From Acidobacteriaceae bacterium (GTDB lineage Bacteria; Acidobacteriota; Terriglobia; Terriglobales; Acidobacteriaceae), in contig PKUV01000003.1 of the NCBI GenBank assembly GCA_003131315.1, positions 1 to 53,598 on the forward strand: a stretch of 53,598 bases of DNA, given 5' to 3'. The position numbers and the translations under genes are program-made. Below, one piece after another: positions 34,153-41,852 of the stretch; positions within the stretch are counted from its first letter, which is position 1, and every line of letters starts with the position of its first letter. The notes under the pieces were generated by a model. That model was not told the origin of the DNA and did no database searches. It was given only the letters and a program-made list of their open reading frames with translations.

Positions 34153-34914
34153 GTGAGTATCCCTGTACTGAACACATCGTGGTTCATCGCGAGTCTCGTA
34201 TTGTGCATGGGAATGGCCACACCTTCGCATGCACAGGCCATTCAACCAGTCCCGCCAACCCCTATCGACGTCAAGAAGGTCGAACGCGGCGGGACGCCTT
34301 GGAATCCACAATGGGACCAGATCATCGAGAACGCGTTACCGCCTGAAATGCTTTCTTCGCAGGTTCCGCGGGGCGTCCGCCGATTCTGCCCGCGATTCTA
34401 CGAGATGGGCGAAACCGACAAACGCGCATTTTGGGCTTACTTCTTCCAGGCTCTTGCGGGTGCTGAAGCCGGCCTGAATCCGAACACGAGCGTCCGCCAC
34501 GCCAAGCCGGAAGCCGCGAAACGCGATGTGGTGGAAGGAATGGCCATGCGTAGGGAAGGATTGTTGCAGCTTGCGTACGCAGACCAAAAGCGCTACGGCT
34601 GCGATTTCAATTGGCAAGCGGACCGTGCGCTAAAGGCGAACGATCCGGCCAAAACCATTCTCCAGCCGAAGAACAACCTCGAATGTGGAGTGAAGATTCT
34701 GTTTAACCAGATCATCGTCCAGCACAAGCCCTTGCTGACCCGGTCGGGATACTGGTCGCCGTTGCATCCGGAGGGGCCGAGTTACCGTGTGTTCGCCAAG
34801 CAGATGACAAATCCGCCAGCTGCATGTGGTCTGTCCACCAAGTCGACGATCGACAAATCGGCTACGACGAAGTCCGTGCAGGACGGCGCGAACCGGGGTA
34901 AAACTCCTAAATAG
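34153..34914 (+). CDS. exported protein, possible lytic-transglycosylase fold
   Basis: Predicted 253-aa exported protein: signal peptide ending near SHAQA, then a globular domain with AYFFQALAGAEAGLNPN and EGLLQLAYADQKRYGC. The E-x2-LNPN and (G)LLQL pattern resembles the catalytic Glu and GLMQ region of SLT-type transglycosylases, so peptidoglycan cleavage is possible. Several other SLT landmarks (AYN, NPxxN) are not clear. Three cysteines could form a disulfide. The start is GTG with GGAGG upstream. Confidence 0.72.
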   Translation: MSIPVLNTSWFIASLVLCMGMATPSHAQAIQPVPPTPIDVKKVERGGTPWNPQWDQIIENALPPEMLSSQVPRGVRRFCPRFYEMGETDKRAFWAYFFQALAGAEAGLNPNTSVRHAKPEAAKRDVVEGMAMRREGLLQLAYADQKRYGCDFNWQADRALKANDPAKTILQPKNNLECGVKILFNQIIVQHKPLLTRSGYWSPLHPEGPSYRVFAKQMTNPPAACGLSTKSTIDKSATTKSVQDGANRGKTPK

Positions 34915-35184
34915 TTTGGCACCTCGTGTCCTGTGAGCCATCCACGATGCTCACTCCGAGTGGGCGAATCGACGACTTTACGCGTTCGCTAGCAGGTGCA
35001 TCGGTACTGGATCAGTTTGACTATCCACAGGCCACGATTGAGGGGCACGGGCCTTCCCAATAGGCCGAGCCTATTGCGGAAAGTTCATAACGACGGAGTA
35101 GATGCTGAAAGCGGGGATAGGAGTTCGATGGATCCCAGAAGCTCATCCAACTCTCGCAGCTGATTGCAGTCCGCTGATGAAAAT
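34915..35184. other. convergent intergenic region
   Basis: No gene supported. It lies between a rightward gene and the terminator of the leftward PRC-barrel gene. Confidence 0.45.
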
Positions 35185-35212
35185 GGGCCGCCCGGTTAAG
35201 TCCAGACGGCCC
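35185..35212 (-). terminator. intrinsic terminator of the PRC-barrel gene
   Basis: The minus strand reads GGGCCGTCTGG-ACTTAA-CCGGGCGGCCC, an 11-bp stem (two G-T pairs) with a 6-nt loop, followed by ATTTT. It starts 10 bp after the stop codon. Confidence 0.85.
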
Positions 35213-35222
35213 GATTCTCTAC

Positions 35223-35636
35223 TTAAGCGGCGGTTTTCGTCTTGACGGACCCTTCTTCCCAGTAAGGCGTGTAACCGTAGTGCTTATAAATGTTGGTTCC
35301 CCAGGTCGAATCGGCCATGTTCGGCCAGTTGTCTTTATCGAAGCCCGGAGCATTCTCCAGTTGTTTCTTGTCAAGGTTCAGGACGGCGTGCTTTTCCGCC
35401 AAATTGAAGCGGAACGCGTTCCACGGAATGGCGAAATACTTGTCACCCATCCCAAGAAAGCCTCCAAAGGATAAGACCGCGTATGCGATCCGGCCGGCTC
35501 CAGCGTCGATTACAAGGTCTTCGATTTTTCCGAGGTCCTCATTCTGTGCGTTGACGACTTTACTGCCGATCACCGTCTTCTTGGCTGGAACTATATCTGT
35601 ATAGCTGACGATTCTTTTTTCTGCGATGGTTTCCAT
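35223..35636 (-). CDS. PRC-barrel domain protein
   Basis: Predicted 137-aa protein with one PRC barrel: KTVIGSKVVNAQNEDLGKIEDLVID, then GRIAYAVLSFGGFLGMGDKYFAIPW and an 'AVLNLDKKQLENAPGF' strand. These domains occur in photosynthetic reaction centre H subunits and in the RNA-binding protein RimM; the free forms are stress-related with no fixed activity. An ATG with GAGGTAGAG upstream. Own terminator and a 41-bp upstream element shared with the 26-aa peptide gene. Confidence 0.92.
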   Translation of the reverse strand: METIAEKRIVSYTDIVPAKKTVIGSKVVNAQNEDLGKIEDLVIDAGAGRIAYAVLSFGGFLGMGDKYFAIPWNAFRFNLAEKHAVLNLDKKQLENAPGFDKDNWPNMADSTWGTNIYKHYGYTPYWEEGSVKTKTAA

Positions 35637-35689
35637 GTCTCTACCTCACTCCTAAAAAGAAGCTTGCTGACTCGCCTGCTTCCTCTGCG

Positions 35690-35730
35690 CCATCGTAAAA
35701 GAGGCGAAGATGGATATCTGGTCAATTCGA
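35690..35730 (-). promoter_or_regulatory. shared upstream element, copy before the PRC-barrel gene
   Basis: The minus strand reads TTGACCAGATATCC-(A)TCTTCGCC-(T)CTTTTACGATGG, aligned without gaps to 29425-29467. It ends about 53 bp before the start codon, placing it where a promoter or activator site would be. Confidence 0.6.
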
Positions 35731-35953
35731 GACACATCTCCTTGTAAGGGTATCGTTTTCATCCCCTAGAAGATGGAATTCTTCCCGGGACTCTGCGACT
35801 TGCCGAGGACTCGTGAGTGCGCGATTTTGACCAGCTTTTGAAGTCCCTACGGTCCATGATCAAAATTGTGAGGAACCAAACGGCTGCGATAGCGACGCGG
35901 ATCTACGAGCGGTTCCTCCGGTTCATCTCACTGGAACAAGGAACAATGGCGGC
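35731..35953. other. divergent intergenic region
   Basis: Contains TTTTGACCAG at 35825-35834, about 120 bp before the rightward gene. No gene supported. Confidence 0.4.
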
Positions 35954-36844
35954 ATGAACAACTGGATCAAAACGTGTCGCGCATGGACATCGCCATCGGT
36001 TGTGAGATTGAGACACAGCCCGGTGCCTTTTGCACTGGCGATCATCCTGCTTGGTGTACCCGCACGTCCTCAGTCCGCTCCCAGCAGCCAAGCGTCGGCC
36101 AACGATCTGGCACGGCGGGTGATCAAGAATGAACTAACTTTCCAAGACGACCACACCAACTGGATGTACCGACTCGAAAAGGAACAGTCTGGAAAGAAGC
36201 GGGTCGAGGAGATTATTGAGACAAAAGAAGGTTCTCTCAGTCGACTCTTATCCATTGACGACCGCCCCCTTAGCGCGAAACAGCAGGAGGAAGAGAACAA
36301 GCGTGTTCAGGAGTTAATGACCAGTCGGAGTGCGAAGCGAAAACTGCAGCGAGAACTGGAGGAGGCGACCCTACAGGGCAGAAGGCTGTTCAAGATGCTG
36401 CCTGATGCATTCGTATTCACCTATGCAGGTGACGACAGGAGCCTGGTAAAGCTGAGCTTTCGACCAAACCCGAATTTCCACCCGCCTTCGATGGAGGCCC
36501 GCGTGTTCCACGACATGGAAGGCGAGATGTGGGTGGACTGCAAACAGGAGCGGCTGGCTGCGTTTAGTGGGCGTCTCACACGGGACGTGAAATTCGGGCT
36601 CGGCCTGCTGGGACACCTGGACAAGGGAGGCCATTTTGAGGTCAGGCAGGCAGAAGTTGTCCCAGGCCATTGGGACCTGACTAACATGAGTGTGGAGATC
36701 ACAGGAAAAGCTCTCTTGTTCGCGACCATCGGAGTGCGGAAGAAGGAAACCCATGCAGACTTCTACCAGGTATCCGATGATCTGACGCTTGCTGAGGCCG
36801 CGGACATGCTCAACCGAAAGCTAGTTGTAGCGGATAGCCACTAA
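35954..36844 (+). CDS. exported protein of unknown function
   Basis: Predicted 296-aa exported protein. A long basic front leads to a hydrophobic helix (FALAIILLGVPARPQS), then an acidic helical region rich in E/K/R (about 60-130) and a C-terminal beta domain (FVFTYAGDDRSLVKLSF, MEGEMWVDCKQERLAAFSGRL, GKALLFATIGVRKKE). The beta half looks like an outer-membrane lipoprotein-sorting or LolA-like curved sheet, which is an inference from strand pattern only. No partner gene is obvious. Confidence 0.7.
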   Translation: MNNWIKTCRAWTSPSVVRLRHSPVPFALAIILLGVPARPQSAPSSQASANDLARRVIKNELTFQDDHTNWMYRLEKEQSGKKRVEEIIETKEGSLSRLLSIDDRPLSAKQQEEENKRVQELMTSRSAKRKLQRELEEATLQGRRLFKMLPDAFVFTYAGDDRSLVKLSFRPNPNFHPPSMEARVFHDMEGEMWVDCKQERLAAFSGRLTRDVKFGLGLLGHLDKGGHFEVRQAEVVPGHWDLTNMSVEITGKALLFATIGVRKKETHADFYQVSDDLTLAEAADMLNRKLVVADSH

Positions 36845-37307
36845 GGGGACACACTTCTCCAGAGAGCCCTCGTTGATTTCTGACCGCCTCACGCGGCGCT
36901 GAGGCGCCGCTCTTCCACGTGACGGGCACGTGGGGGAGGTTCCTGCCAGCTTTCATGTCATTGGACTTTGGATCAGCGTAGATAAAATGTTGGCTCCATC
37001 CAGAGAAACAGTAAAAATCTGAACTTCACTGCCTTATACCCTCCGCCGATCTTCTGACACTGTTCGTCTTCGATAGTCCAACCCTCTTACCGTGTCCTAG
37101 TGGCACGATGTTTTACATTCGAGATGCTACATTTTGCAGATTGGTAAAGACTGTTCAAGACTGCTCGGTATGAAAACAATGCTGAAACTGCCAGCCTGTT
37201 CCAAATTGACCTGTAATCCCTTTGCGCTCGTGACATCGTGCAAATATGCATAAGAACGACCGAAGCAAGAATCCAACCAAGCGACACTCGCTCGCGTCAA
37301 GAAGGAA
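36845..37307. other. gene-free stretch after twin hairpins
   Basis: More than 450 bp with no supported gene apart from the hairpins at 36893-36933. The sequence turns AT-richer toward 37200. Confidence 0.4.
36893..36933 (+). terminator. twin perfect hairpins after the exported-protein gene
   Basis: GCGGCGC-TGAG-GCGCCGC (36893-36910) and CCACGTG-ACGGG-CACGTGG (36915-36933) stand four bases apart, each with a perfect 7-bp stem. No T run follows. They could stop transcription or protect the transcript end. Confidence 0.55.
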
Positions 37308-37481
37308 ATGGATGAGCCGCGCATGGCCGAATCCACGCGGGGAAAAGACGTGACCCAGACCACGCGGCAGGAACTGGAAAAGCTGCCGCAGTCGAACCTG
37401 AGAACGATTCCGGGGCCGCCGGTGCACAGTGAGCTCCCGGAGGAGAAAAATGATGGCAAAGCTGACCAAGCCAGCTCGTGA
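37308..37481 (+). CDS. 57-aa hydrophilic ORF overlapping the next gene
   Basis: MDEPRMAESTRGKDVTQTTR leads into QELEKLPQSNLRTIPGPP and an acidic tail. It overlaps the following start by 32 bp in another frame. AAGGA lies almost at the ATG, so spacing is poor. Composition is protein-like, but no family is recognised. Confidence 0.35.
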   Translation: MDEPRMAESTRGKDVTQTTRQELEKLPQSNLRTIPGPPVHSELPEEKNDGKADQASS

Positions 37482-37674
37482 TCGGATATCCGCAACCAAG
37501 TTCGCTTTTCCGAAGCAACGCAAGGAGCCGCTGGAAAATGCCTCTCACGTACGCAACGCTGTTGCGCGTTTTAATCAGGTGAAGGGCGTCACGGAAGCGG
37601 AACGCCGTGCGGCGTGGAAGCGGATACAGTCTGCCGCGAAGCGATACGCAGTGGAACTTGAAGAGTCCGCCTAG
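37450..37674 (+). CDS. small protein, DUF6582-like
   Basis: A 74-aa basic helical protein: KLTKPARDRISATKFAFPKQ, then EPLENASHVRNAVARFNQV and GVTEAERRAAWKRIQSAAKR. The (E)PL-x-(N/D)A-x-HVRNA-x-(A/S)RF block is a recognisable conserved motif of small proteins often annotated as DUF6582; role unknown, nucleic-acid contact conceivable. GGAGAAAA precedes the ATG. Confidence 0.75.
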   Translation: MMAKLTKPARDRISATKFAFPKQRKEPLENASHVRNAVARFNQVKGVTEAERRAAWKRIQSAAKRYAVELEESA

Positions 37675-37933
37675 CCGAACTCGGCACGGTTGATGCTTGC
37701 CATGGCAGCGGGAGTCGAAGCGCTTTCATCCAGTCTCCGGAGCTCGTCACTCGTGTTCTGCAGCCTGTGCGTTGGCTGCTCATCTTCGATGAATTTCCCG
37801 CGATCTTGAGAAGACACGTCACCAAATAGGAGGGCACACTCTTCAGACTGTTGTCATGTGAGGGGAGCATCCTAAGTCTCATTATGGGAATTGCAGATAG
37901 GCGAACGCCACTGCTGTTTGGCAGTGGCGTTCA
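37675..37933. other. intergenic, nothing recognised
   Basis: About 260 bp before the tRNA-Met scar. A CACTGC...GCAGTG inverted repeat touches it at about 37908-37927. Confidence 0.4.
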
Positions 37934-37976
37934 TGGTTGCGGGGGGCGGATTTGAACCGCCGACCTTTGGGTTATG
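37934..37976 (-). pseudogene. tRNA-Met(CAU) 3' exon, intact copy
   Basis: The minus strand reads CAUAA-CCCAA-AGGUC-GGCGG-UUCAAAU-CCGCC-CCCCGCA-A-CCA, 43 nt in perfect tRNA register from the anticodon to an encoded CCA. The matching 5' half (acceptor TGCGGGG, D arm) is not found upstream of the intron-like RNA or anywhere near. It is thus an attachment-site scar rather than a working tRNA. Confidence 0.88.
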
Positions 37977-38230
37977 CGATCTGACTCACCTTTCGATGAG
38001 AGTCGGACTGTACCTTCATCCACGTGGGATGCTCGCCATCCAGTCTCTACGCCTTCCCCCACTATTCCGGGGGCTTGGTTCGGTATTGCCTTATCGCTCG
38101 CGCGACGTAGGTTCCACCGACTTTGACGAGTGATCTTCCGGTGCATTGCTGCGCCGGACGCCCAATTTGCAAAGCTCAATCAGGAATGCCAAGGAACTCT
38201 TGGGAATCCTAAGGAGCGTGAGGTTATGAG
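37977..38230 (-). ncRNA. group I (IC3-like) intron remnant, copy 2
   Basis: About 254 nt joined to the tRNA-Met 3' exon. It has the same core as copy 1: Q-like GGCAATACCGAACCAAGCC, R-like GTAGAGACTGG, S-like GGTACAGTCC (P7 GACTG/CAGTC), P6-like CCCCC/GGGGG, P8 CATCC-CACGT-GGATG and P9 CTCATC-GAAA-GGTGAG. Relative to copy 1 a C-G pair in P8 becomes T-A with both sides changed, and a C-G in P9 becomes a T-G wobble. The 5' region (P1/P2) has diverged most. Similarity to copy 1 ends at CTCATAACC, the anticodon loop sequence. Confidence 0.8.
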
Positions 38231-38533
38231 TACCACAGTTAACGGAATCTAATGGACTTACGCGGCGCAAAGAGAAACGTAATGTCCTTGTTTGGAACCT
38301 ATCGGAATCGTAATTGCCCTTTTGTTGCCCTTGTGGCCTCACGGCCACATTCCCATCCGGGGGCGATTTCTCGGGCTCGAAACCCAGCAGGTGCGATGAA
38401 TTCTTGGTATGGCGGTGGGACATGATCCCAGACTACAACGAAAGCCTCATCGAAGGTCGATCTCCGTAAGATCGGCAAGCTCAATGATTTTCCACGCGCA
38501 AATTCTAGATGATCAACGTCTCCCCTCGTGCAG
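38231..38533. other. boundary segment, nothing recognised
   Basis: About 300 bp between the tRNA scar and the receptor promoter region. Includes GGCCTCACGGCC (38334-38345) as a short inverted repeat. No gene supported. Confidence 0.4.
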
Positions 38534-38668
38534 CGATCCTTCTCGCAGCAAATTGTCCTAATCGTAATGAAAACAAATAAAACAATATTATGCGTAATCA
38601 CTATTGACAACGATTCGCAACTAGCGTAAAAAAGGCGCGTACAACGGGCGGTCGAGAAAACCTCGGCC
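38534..38668 (+). repeat. receptor promoter/leader repeat, copy A
   Basis: About 135 bp closely similar to the complement of 50186-50321. It spans an upstream AT-rich part, the promoter at 38604-38632 and a leader hairpin GGTCGAG-AAAAC-CTCGGCC (38650-38668). The two copies point toward each other across the carbohydrate locus. Confidence 0.88.
38604..38632 (+). promoter_or_regulatory. sigma70-type promoter, copy A
   Basis: TTGACA (38604-38609), a 17-base spacer, then TAAAAA (38627-38632). Conserved in copy B with TAAGAA as the -10. It would transcribe the receptor remnant and perhaps the alpha-galactosidase gene. Confidence 0.72.
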
Positions 38669-38716
38669 ACCCCCTATGCAAGTGGAGCAGTCTCACCATT
38701 TTCCCGGAGGTTGTGC

Positions 38717-39038
38717 ATGCTGGCTTGCCTACTGCTCCGCAGGAACGTATTTCGACACGTCGTTGTTCGGCAATAACGCGGTGGGGACGTTTGGCAATAC
38801 GGGCAAGAACATCCTGCGCGGTCCGGGATTCTTTAGTACCGATTTGGCGCTCATGAAAAACACGAAGCTCACGGAGCGGTTGTCTCTGCAGTTTCGGGCC
38901 GAGACGTTCAACGTGTTCAATAACGTCAATTTCTTCAACCCTGACAACATTGTGGCCGATGGCCCTGGAGCCTTCGGCACCATTACTGCAGCGCACGATC
39001 CGCGCATCCTGCAGTTCGCGGTCAAGGTTGTGTTTTGA
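38717..39038 (+). pseudogene. TonB-dependent receptor, internally deleted
   Basis: GGAGG and an ATG at 38717 begin a few codons (MLACLLLRR), but the frame is then lost. From about 38735 another frame gives TYFDTSLFGNNAVGTFGN, then ILRGPGFFSTDLALMKN, LQFRAETFNVFNNVNFFNP and the terminal KVVF, which is the C-terminal end of an Oar-type TonB receptor barrel. The complete relative is at 46768-50154. More than 1000 codons are missing, so the gene is dead; only its promoter, first codons and tail remain. Deletion probably joined bases near 38730-38740. Confidence 0.85.
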
Positions 39039-39132
39039 CTGCTTCTAAGTCGAGCTTCGCCCCACGACCTCATGGGCAGGGTATGGGTTCCTGCTGCGAT
39101 GAGGAACATGCACACATAGGGAGATTGCTGCC

Positions 39133-41622
39133 GTGTCGAAAAGACCTCGAAGACTGGTTTTCAGAGTGGGCCTTGCGATTATCGCTGGCACGCTGATTGT
39201 CGCGCTGCCGTGTGTGGCCCAGCAACTGACGAACGACGAGCTGTTCCTGACGGTCAACGCGCAGGAGGGATCGTACCAACTGTCTTTGCATGACGGTCAG
39301 CCCGTGCTCAGGTCCCGTGTGGCAGCACAGGTTGACCACCAGTGGCTTCGCTCGAGCGATTACCCGCGGCACCAGGCCGCGGAGTCTACATTCGACGATG
39401 ATCTCGGCCCCGGCCGAGAGGTCACGGTCACTTGCAGCGGACTGGACGGCAAACCCGATCTTGTTTACGTGTTACAGCTCTACAAACAGCGCCCTTACGG
39501 CACCGTCCAGGTAAAGGTGCAAAACAGCGCGGGACAGGAAGTAACTGTGCAGGCCATTCGGAGTGTGGAGGCCATGGGTGAGCCGATCATCAATCTGGGT
39601 GGCGGTCAATCGGCCGACCGGGTCCTCTCCGACAGTTTCAGCGAAGATTGGCCGGACCTGGTGCTTTACGACCTCGGGGGAGTGCCCGGCGGGATGCATC
39701 GTGGTGCAGGGAGCCAACTCATCTACAACCGGGAGAGTAAGCAGAGTTTATTTCTTGGTGCACTCACCTCAGACCGATTTCTGACCCTGATGCATCTGAA
39801 AGCTGAGGGTATGGGGGCGAAGACCAAGATAGCGTCCTATACCGTTGAATCCACCGGAACCACGGAAATCCAGAAGGAATTCGATCTGAAGGATTCATCC
39901 GCGGACGACCAGGTCGAATTGAGTCTTCCCGTTAAACCCGGGGAAGACATGGTTTCAGAGCGATTGATGTTCGAGGCCGGACCGGATTACCACAATCAAC
40001 TGCTCGCCTACGGTGATGCGGTTCGTCGTCTGCACCATGCGCGCGTCTCTAGCGAGACTCCCATCGGTTGGTGGAGTTGGACCGTCTACTATGGCGCCAT
40101 CAACGAAGGCGAAACCCTGGCCAACGGTGACTGGCAAGCCGAACATCTGAAATCATTAGGGTATAAGTATTTCCAAATTGATGAAGGTTATCAGTATGCT
40201 CGCGGAGAATATACAACTTCGAATGCGGCACAATTTCCGGATGGTTTGCGGTTTGTCGGGCATCGCCTTACGGGAGAGGGCCTGACATTCGGCGTATGGA
40301 CTGCGCCGTTTGAGGTGACAAGCCGAGCTTGGATCTACGAGCACCACAAGGACTGGCTGGTGCACAATGCCAAGGGCCAGCCGGTCCCCCTTGGCGACGT
40401 CTGGGACCAGAAGACGGATGTGCTTTACGCGCTGGACACAACCCATCCCGGAGCCCAGGAGTATATGCGTCACACTTACAGGACACTCGTCCGCGAATGG
40501 GGGGTCCGATTCATCAAACTCGACTTCATGGATACCACCGCGATCGAGGGTTACCATTACCGCCCCAACACCACAGCCCTCGAAGCCCAACGCATTGGCC
40601 TCCAGGTAATCCGCGATGCCGTGGGCGAGGAGGTGATCCTGGATAAAGACGGAAGTCCCATGCTCAACCCAGTGGGGCTGGTAGATACGGGCCGGGTCTC
40701 CGCGGATACGGGCCACAGTTTTGAGAGAACCAGGAATGCTGCCTCGGGCATCGCTGCCCGCTTCTATATGCACCGTAATTTTTTCGTCAATGATCCGGAC
40801 GCCTTCAACGTCACCGCGACGCATCTCATGGAGCGTGCGAACGAACGGTCTTCGATTTCGCTGGGCGCGGCCCAGGCGTCGATTGCTCTCTCCGCAGCAT
40901 CCGGCGGCATGTATGAGATCGGCGATGACCTGCTGGTCCTGGGCTCTGAGAAGGATCGGCTGGCGCTGGTTGAAAACCGGGAGTTGCTGAATATGGCCAA
41001 AGTTGGGCAAGCTTCTACGCCGTTAGACCTGATGACCTACGCGCCCGAGGATGAACAGCCAAGTATTTTCTTCCTCCGGCAAGGTCAGCGCCAGGCCATG
41101 CTGACTGTCTTCAACTGGACGAACACGGTGCGCTCGCACACGATAAGACTGGCGGACCTCGGGCTTCCTGCCAGCCACACGTTTGCGGCGACGGATGTGC
41201 TGAACCAGAATGAGACGGTTACGCTCGTGGGTGGTGCAGCGCGGCTGGAGAATCAGCCACCCCAGTCGGTGAAGGTGATCAAGCTGATCGACAAGAGCGT
41301 TGCCGAGGCTGCCCCAACCGTGACGGCGCAGGTGCCTGCAGCGGCAAATACCGGTGAGACGATCAATCTCTCGGCGCAGGCAGAAGCTGGCGGTGTACCC
41401 GCGGTCGCGTATCACTGGGATCTCGGCGACGGCACAAGCGCGGATGGCCCCAAGGTGTCTCATGCCTACACAAGAGCGGAAGATTTCACGATCCGCCTCA
41501 CAGTGGACGGAGTGGACGGGGTACCGGCGCACCAGAATTTCTCGGTCAAGGTAACCGGCAATTTAAGGGCGCACTCTAACCTTACCGACAATCGACGCTT
41601 CGTAGAGCCAACCGACCGCTGA
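39133..41622 (+). CDS. secreted GH36-like alpha-galactosidase with PKD domain
   Basis: Predicted 829-aa exported glycosidase. The signal peptide is in the first 36 residues (VGLAIIAGTLIVALPCVAQQ). A beta-sandwich N-terminal domain is followed by a TIM barrel with IGWWSWTVYYG, YFQIDEGYQY, VWTAPFEVT, the likely nucleophile Asp464 in VRFIKLDFMD and the likely acid/base Asp525 in GRVSADTGHS. It is closed by a small beta domain and a C-terminal PKD domain (YHWDLGDGTSADGP...VSHAYTRA). It should release alpha-galactose from oligosaccharides or glycans. The start is GTG. It follows the receptor remnant and precedes a DeoR gene, marking a sugar-use locus. GH27 is the alternative family. Confidence 0.88.
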   Translation: MSKRPRRLVFRVGLAIIAGTLIVALPCVAQQLTNDELFLTVNAQEGSYQLSLHDGQPVLRSRVAAQVDHQWLRSSDYPRHQAAESTFDDDLGPGREVTVTCSGLDGKPDLVYVLQLYKQRPYGTVQVKVQNSAGQEVTVQAIRSVEAMGEPIINLGGGQSADRVLSDSFSEDWPDLVLYDLGGVPGGMHRGAGSQLIYNRESKQSLFLGALTSDRFLTLMHLKAEGMGAKTKIASYTVESTGTTEIQKEFDLKDSSADDQVELSLPVKPGEDMVSERLMFEAGPDYHNQLLAYGDAVRRLHHARVSSETPIGWWSWTVYYGAINEGETLANGDWQAEHLKSLGYKYFQIDEGYQYARGEYTTSNAAQFPDGLRFVGHRLTGEGLTFGVWTAPFEVTSRAWIYEHHKDWLVHNAKGQPVPLGDVWDQKTDVLYALDTTHPGAQEYMRHTYRTLVREWGVRFIKLDFMDTTAIEGYHYRPNTTALEAQRIGLQVIRDAVGEEVILDKDGSPMLNPVGLVDTGRVSADTGHSFERTRNAASGIAARFYMHRNFFVNDPDAFNVTATHLMERANERSSISLGAAQASIALSAASGGMYEIGDDLLVLGSEKDRLALVENRELLNMAKVGQASTPLDLMTYAPEDEQPSIFFLRQGQRQAMLTVFNWTNTVRSHTIRLADLGLPASHTFAATDVLNQNETVTLVGGAARLENQPPQSVKVIKLIDKSVAEAAPTVTAQVPAAANTGETINLSAQAEAGGVPAVAYHWDLGDGTSADGPKVSHAYTRAEDFTIRLTVDGVDGVPAHQNFSVKVTGNLRAHSNLTDNRRFVEPTDR

Positions 41623-41852
41623 GCGGCTCCGGAGGCAATGCGATTCGCTACGAACATCATAAGTTACAATTGGTCACCAACTGGGTATCGGTCCCGAAAA
41701 ACGCGCTCGGTCCACCGCTCGCAAACCAGTCGCCGGGATCGTGTGGGAAATCACTTCAAACGACGCCTAATAAACGAAACACGACGATATAAAAAGAAAT
41801 AGCAATCAACAAACGGCTTCTTAACCAGTGGTTACCCGAATCGAACAATTCC
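41623..41852. other. upstream region of the DeoR gene
   Basis: AT-rich bases near 41760-41820 probably hold the regulator promoter; no clear pair of boxes. No gene. Confidence 0.35.

Noticed and set aside
30663-37674. Anti-phage defence island
   Set aside because: No nuclease, helicase, toxin pair or reverse transcriptase is visible; the contents fit envelope and general stress.
38299-38670. 123-aa minus-strand frame and its relative at 49879-50406
   Set aside because: The shared peptide comes from translating the promoter repeat in the wrong frame.
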